Below are positions 60,478 to 64,000 of a DNA stretch of 64,000 nt, in pieces. The position numbers and the translations under genes were made by a program. The stretch covers positions 1 to 64,000 of the forward strand of contig NZ_JAODTZ010000017.1 in NCBI RefSeq assembly GCF_025399795.1, given 5' to 3'. The notes below the pieces were generated by a model that saw nothing but the letters and a program-made list of their open reading frames with translations, ran no database searches and had not been told where the DNA came from. The stretch is from Streptomyces rhizosphaerihabitans (GTDB lineage Bacteria; Actinomycetota; Actinomycetes; Streptomycetales; Streptomycetaceae). Numbering within the stretch: the stretch's first letter is position 1; every line of letters begins with the position of its first letter.

Positions 60478-61848
60478 CTAGCGCGGGAGCTGGAGATACG
60501 GCTCCAGGGCGCGCAGCCGGGTGTAGTTGTCGGGGTGGGTGGAGAGCAGCCTGGCGAGGCCGCCGGGCTCCTGGAGCTTCTTGCCCTGGGCGACGGCAGC
60601 CGCCTTCGCGGCGTCCTCCTCGGCCTGGAAGTGGTGCAGGACCTCTGCCATCTCGGGCGCGAAGCCGAGGGCCGCGGCCTGCTGATCGGCGCGCAGTTCG
60701 CCGAGGCGGCCCGCGTAGGCGAGGAGATAGGGCGCGATGACGAGCGGGACGGTGATGTACCAGGCGACGAGGAACCCGGTGAGCACGAACATCCCCATGA
60801 AGAGGATCAGCAGCCCGGTTGCGGCCGCCGAGAAGACCCCGGCGACGGCGAGCGCGATTCTGGCCATCCCGCGGGTGAACGCCCAGGCGAGCCGGCCGGG
60901 CAGCGAGTACCAGTAGCCGAGGAGCCCGGCCCAGGCGTGACCGCCGGTGTGGTGGCCGAGTTCGTGGGCCAGTACGGCGGCGAGGTTGCTGCTGGGAATC
61001 CGGTTGAGGGAGTAGGTGGTGACGCCGACGACATGCCCGGCGGCCGCGACCGCGTTCAGGTCGTCGCTGTTCTCCACCATCAGCTCGTAGGTGTCCGCCT
61101 CGATACCCGCCCGGGCGGTGACCTCGCGCCAGATCGGCTCCAGCCGGGCCCGCTCCTCGGCCAGCGGCGTCCGCAGTTTGAGCACGTGCCGGGCGAAGCG
61201 CAGCTCGGTGGGCCGGTGGAAGACGAGCGACCCGGAGGCCAGCCAGGCCACCACGACCAGCCAGCCCACGACCGTGCCGAACAGCCCCAGCGCGAGGGCC
61301 GACACCACGGCGAGGCTCACCAGGGCCCCCGGGATCTGCGTCGCGAGCTGCCCGAGGGCGGTGGCGTCGGCACCCCGCTGATGGCTCGCCAGATGAACGC
61401 GTGAGCCCTGGTGGCGGTAGTCGAGATCGTCGGGCGCGACGGCGGGACGCGGGACGAACGGTGCGGGCTGCGGCTGCGGCGGGCCTGCGTACCGCGGGTC
61501 CGCCGCCGGGTGCTGGGGTCCCGGGTACTGCGGCCCCGGCCCGCCGCCGCCGTACTGAGGGGGCTGCCCTGCCGCACCCGGGTACTGGGGCCCGGGGCCG
61601 CCGGCTCCGGGGTACTGCGGTGCGGGGCCTCCCGTCCCCGGGTAACGGGGTCCCGGTCCGCCGGCCCCGGGTCCCCCGGGGTACTGCGGCGGCGGAGCGG
61701 CGGCTCCTGGGTATTGGGGCGGGGGAGTGGCGGTGCCCTGGTGCTGGGGTGGTGGGGTGGCGGTGCCCGGGTACTGCGGGGACGGGGTCGCGGCTCCCGG
61801 GTACGGGGGCTCGGGGGACGCGGGGGCCGGCCCTGGGGGCTGGGACAT
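60478..61848 (-). CDS. M48-family zinc metalloprotease with Pro/Gly/Tyr-rich N-terminal repeats
   Basis: A 456-residue protein from the ATG at 61848 (AGGAGTCCCC upstream). The first 125 residues or so consist of repeats such as PQYPGTATPP and GPGPQYPG. They are followed by two hydrophobic segments near 175-215 and the protease domain with LAAVLAHELGHHTGGHAWAG (HELGHH zinc motif). Further membrane segments and RLGELRADQQAAALGFAPEM (third-ligand glutamate) complete it. It probably cleaves membrane proteins as HtpX does. The next two upstream genes (61958-64000) are on the same strand; the SPFH-like neighbour has a similar repeat-rich tail. Confidence 0.9.
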   Translation of the reverse strand: MSQPPGPAPASPEPPYPGAATPSPQYPGTATPPPQHQGTATPPPQYPGAAAPPPQYPGGPGAGGPGPRYPGTGGPAPQYPGAGGPGPQYPGAAGQPPQYGGGGPGPQYPGPQHPAADPRYAGPPQPQPAPFVPRPAVAPDDLDYRHQGSRVHLASHQRGADATALGQLATQIPGALVSLAVVSALALGLFGTVVGWLVVVAWLASGSLVFHRPTELRFARHVLKLRTPLAEERARLEPIWREVTARAGIEADTYELMVENSDDLNAVAAAGHVVGVTTYSLNRIPSSNLAAVLAHELGHHTGGHAWAGLLGYWYSLPGRLAWAFTRGMARIALAVAGVFSAAATGLLILFMGMFVLTGFLVAWYITVPLVIAPYLLAYAGRLGELRADQQAAALGFAPEMAEVLHHFQAEEDAAKAAAVAQGKKLQEPGGLARLLSTHPDNYTRLRALEPYLQLPR

Positions 61849-61957
61849 GGGGACTCCTTCGATGTGGCTGGTGGCTGCGCGGGATGTCAGCCGATGAGCG
61901 CCGCGGCCGGCGGCCGGGTGACGAGTTCCGACGGCAACGCGCCGGGCGCGGGCGCGG

Positions 61958-63562
61958 TCACGCGGTCTCGCCGCCCTCCGGAGCGCCCTGCGGCGGCACG
62001 GTGGGCGGCACGGCGGCTCGCGCGCCGTCGGGGCCGCCGGGCACCGGGGGCACGGCGGGAGACGGGCCGGCGGTGGCGTAGGGCGTGGCGGAGGGCGGTC
62101 CGTACGCGGTGGCGGGGCTGTCGGGCCGCCCCGGTGCCGCGACGGACCCGGTGTCCGGGCCGCCGCTGTACGGCGGCTGAGCACCCTCGTACGGGGGTTG
62201 TCCGGCGTACGAGGGCCGGTCATCGGTGTACAGCGGCGGCCGCCCACCGGCGTACGGATCCTGCCCGCCGCTGTACGGGGCGTGCCCATCGGCGTGCGGT
62301 TGTCCACCGGGGTGCGCAGCCTGCCCGCCGCCGTACGGGGCGGGCCCACCGGCGTGCGGCGGTGGGCCCGAGTAGGACGGCTGACCCCCCGCGTACGGGG
62401 GTTGCCCGGTGTACGGAGGACGGTCGTCGGTGTACGGAGGCCGACCTCCGTCGTAGGCAGGCCGCTCGCCGTACGGTGTCTGTCCGGCGTACGGCGGCTG
62501 GGACGACGGGCCGGGGTAGGGAGACTGGCCCGGATACGGCGGCTGGGGCGGCGTCTGCGGCACTCCGGGCGTGGCCTCGGCGGGCAGTGCCCCCTGCCCG
62601 TCCCGCGGCCCCGGAGGCGTCTGCTGCTGGATCAGCTCGTCGACGGCCCGCAGGGTCGAGCGGGCCGACTCCGCCTTCTGGAAGTCCTCCAGGGTGTCCC
62701 CGGCGATGACCTGCAGCTGGCCTCTGATGAGGGACAGCTGGTCCTTCTGGATGGACCCGATGACCATCTTCGTGTCCTCGGGGTGCTGGGAGAGGTGCAG
62801 GGCCCAGGCGGCGACGCCCCCGTGCTGAAGGTGGTACTGGTAGAAGTTGATCTTCTCGGTGATCAGATGGTGGTCCTGCTGCTGGCGCAGGATCTCCAGC
62901 TCGTGCTGCTGCCGGGCCAGCCGGAGCCGGAACTCGTGCTCGGGGTCGAGCATGTCCGACTCGTAGCGCAGGCTCCGCTGCCGTCGCCGGTGCGCGATCG
63001 CCTCGTCGTCCAGCCGCAGCCGTACGGCACAGGTCACGGCGAGCCCGATGCCCGCCGCGAAACCGCCGCTCTCCACGGCCCGCTGGACCGCGCGCTCGGC
63101 GGCCGGGCTGTCCTCGATGGAGAAGGCGCGGCATACCGGGCGCGCGAGCTGGTGCAGTTCACGGGTGAGCCGCGTCGGCACATCGCGCTCGCCGCTCGCC
63201 ACGTACGCGATCGGGTCCGCGACCCGCCAGGTCAGGTCGGCCGTGGCGCCGAAGCAGAACGCGTCGTCGTCGCTCGGCACCTCCAGGGCGAGCTGCACGG
63301 GGTGGCTGCCCATGTCCACCTCGTAGACGGAGATGTAGCGGCGGGTGGCCGCCTCCGAGCGGCTCGGCCGGTGCGGCGGCGTGTAGACGTCGTACGTGCC
63401 TTTCGCGGTGACGAAGACCAGCGCGTGGTCGATCGCGGTGACCGCGCGGCGGACGGTGTAGTCGAAGCGCGCGATCGGCCGCACGGTGAGGACCGGGTCG
63501 ATGAGCGCGGTGTGCCGGTTGGCGTCCTGCTGCCACTCCGGCTGACGGCGGAACTCCGCCAT
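61958..63562 (-). CDS. Probable SPFH/Band7-like protein with PYxG-repeat tail
   Basis: A 534-residue cytoplasmic protein from the ATG at 63562 (GAGGAGTT upstream). Residues about 20-250 resemble an SPFH domain (FCFGATADLTWRVADPIAYV, RELHQLARPVCRAFSIEDSP) followed by a Gln/His/Arg-rich coiled coil (LRLARQQHELEILRQQQDHH). The last 190 residues are repeats of PPYxG/QPPYAG/APYSGG type, probably disordered. No transmembrane segment is evident. The gene follows the upstream partial gene after 3 bases and precedes the M48 protease gene. SPFH proteins form complexes with membrane proteases in other bacteria; that role is inferred here. Confidence 0.72.
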   Translation of the reverse strand: MAEFRRQPEWQQDANRHTALIDPVLTVRPIARFDYTVRRAVTAIDHALVFVTAKGTYDVYTPPHRPSRSEAATRRYISVYEVDMGSHPVQLALEVPSDDDAFCFGATADLTWRVADPIAYVASGERDVPTRLTRELHQLARPVCRAFSIEDSPAAERAVQRAVESGGFAAGIGLAVTCAVRLRLDDEAIAHRRRQRSLRYESDMLDPEHEFRLRLARQQHELEILRQQQDHHLITEKINFYQYHLQHGGVAAWALHLSQHPEDTKMVIGSIQKDQLSLIRGQLQVIAGDTLEDFQKAESARSTLRAVDELIQQQTPPGPRDGQGALPAEATPGVPQTPPQPPYPGQSPYPGPSSQPPYAGQTPYGERPAYDGGRPPYTDDRPPYTGQPPYAGGQPSYSGPPPHAGGPAPYGGGQAAHPGGQPHADGHAPYSGGQDPYAGGRPPLYTDDRPSYAGQPPYEGAQPPYSGGPDTGSVAAPGRPDSPATAYGPPSATPYATAGPSPAVPPVPGGPDGARAAVPPTVPPQGAPEGGETA

Positions 63563-63565
63563 GGT

Positions 63566-64000
63566 TCAACTCCTCGATGGATCTGGGGTGGAGGGGATCA
63601 GGAGGCCGAGCAGGCGGTCGGCCACGGGTGGCCGCGCGCCGCCGTCCGGGGCGCGCAGGCCGACCAGTTCGTGGCTCAGGCGCTTGCGGTCGTCCGCCGT
63701 GACGACCAGGGCGGGCAGCAGCAGCTCCAGGGCCTGTGCGACGTCGGCCCGGCGCTCGGCCAGCCGCACCCAGGTGTGCAGGGCGTCCAGGGCCCCACGG
63801 GTGTGCCCGCGGTCACCGAGCGCGGTCCGCCAGAGGGCGGCCAGGTCGCGGGCCGAGTCCACCTCGTACATGCCGGTGTCGGCGTACCACTCGACGAGCG
63901 CGCCCTCCTCGGCGTTGTCGCAGGCGCGCACGAACGCGGCCAGCGCGAGCGCCCGGACCGAGGCCGTGTCGTGGTGGAGCAGGCGCACCAGCTCGGAGAG
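63566..64000 (-). CDS. Hypothetical protein, 3' part only
   Basis: The minus-strand frame is open to the right edge (LSELVRLLHHDTASVRALAL and further) and stops at 63566, so about 144 C-terminal residues are visible. It is helical and Ala/Leu/Arg-rich (AFVRACDNAEEGALVEWYAD, ALDALHTWVRLAERRADVAQ), reminiscent of HEAT/ARM-like helical repeats. No catalytic motif is seen. The SPFH-like gene starts 3 bases later, indicating one operon. The family is not recognised. Confidence 0.65.
   Translation of the reverse strand, partial: LSELVRLLHHDTASVRALALAAFVRACDNAEEGALVEWYADTGMYEVDSARDLAALWRTALGDRGHTRGALDALHTWVRLAERRADVAQALELLLPALVVTADDRKRLSHELVGLRAPDGGARPPVADRLLGLLIPSTPDPSRS

Overview
The window is a high-GC actinobacterial chromosome segment, almost certainly from Streptomyces. 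The evidence is the pervasive third-position G/C, frequent GTG starts and GTGA/ATGA stop-start overlaps, and the block secE-nusG-rplK-rplA-rplJ-rplL-rpoB-rpoC. A ten-gene nuo cluster lacking nuoDEFG sits beside korA and a tRNA-Tyr gene that carries an integrated element. The gene order resembles, from memory and without a search, the SCO4594-SCO4655 neighbourhood of S. coelicolor, where SLP1 sits in the equivalent tRNA-Tyr gene.

Layout. 1-5.0 kb: 5' end of korA, then a LuxR-type response regulator and two paralogous sensor kinases, all on the minus strand and separated by hairpins and short tandem repeats. 5.3-15.9 kb: one translationally coupled nuoABCHIJKLMN operon; NuoB, NuoC and NuoI carry long low-complexity tails. 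16.2-20.1 kb: htpX, followed by a yccF gene cut in two by about 2.6 kb of decayed mobile DNA (transposase remnant, frameshifted rolling-circle rep, truncated kinase, intact yccF paralogue). 20.3-23.3 kb: SMI1/KNR4 protein, APC permease, GlsB/YeaQ protein, YajQ.

23.5-31.9 kb: an integrated AICE-type element of about 8.3 kb. It runs from tRNA-Tyr to a second 3' half of tRNA-Tyr and carries rep, xis and int in tandem, a GntR and an XRE regulator, and several cargo or unknown genes. I found no recognisable FtsK-type transfer gene. It also holds a tRNA-Ser-like 3' half, a 150-bp inverted repeat and an array of GGAGC-type repeats.

32-46.4 kb: small hypothetical genes, two NAD(P)-binding proteins, a lipoprotein, a CodA-like amidohydrolase that seems to have lost catalytic residues, tRNA-Thr and tRNA-Met, rpmG, a pair of MaoC-like dehydratases, TetR+MFS and TetR+oxidoreductase modules with visible operators, murB, an adenosine deaminase and an aspartate aminotransferase. 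46.6-60.4 kb: tRNA-Trp and the secE-nusG / L11-L1 / L10-L12 / rpoB-rpoC information-processing block, with strong hairpin terminators and an L10-leader-like region. 60.5-64 kb (minus strand): an M48 metalloprotease, a probable SPFH-like protein and the 3' end of another gene, apparently one operon.

Most of the window is ordinary core genome. The parts that merit attention are the split yccF with its mobile-element graveyard, the chimeric tRNA-Tyr and its transfer-gene-less element with unexplained cis structures, the tailed partial complex I beside a 2-oxoacid:ferredoxin oxidoreductase, the degenerate amidohydrolase, and the paired protease/SPFH genes with matching Pro-Tyr-Gly repeats.
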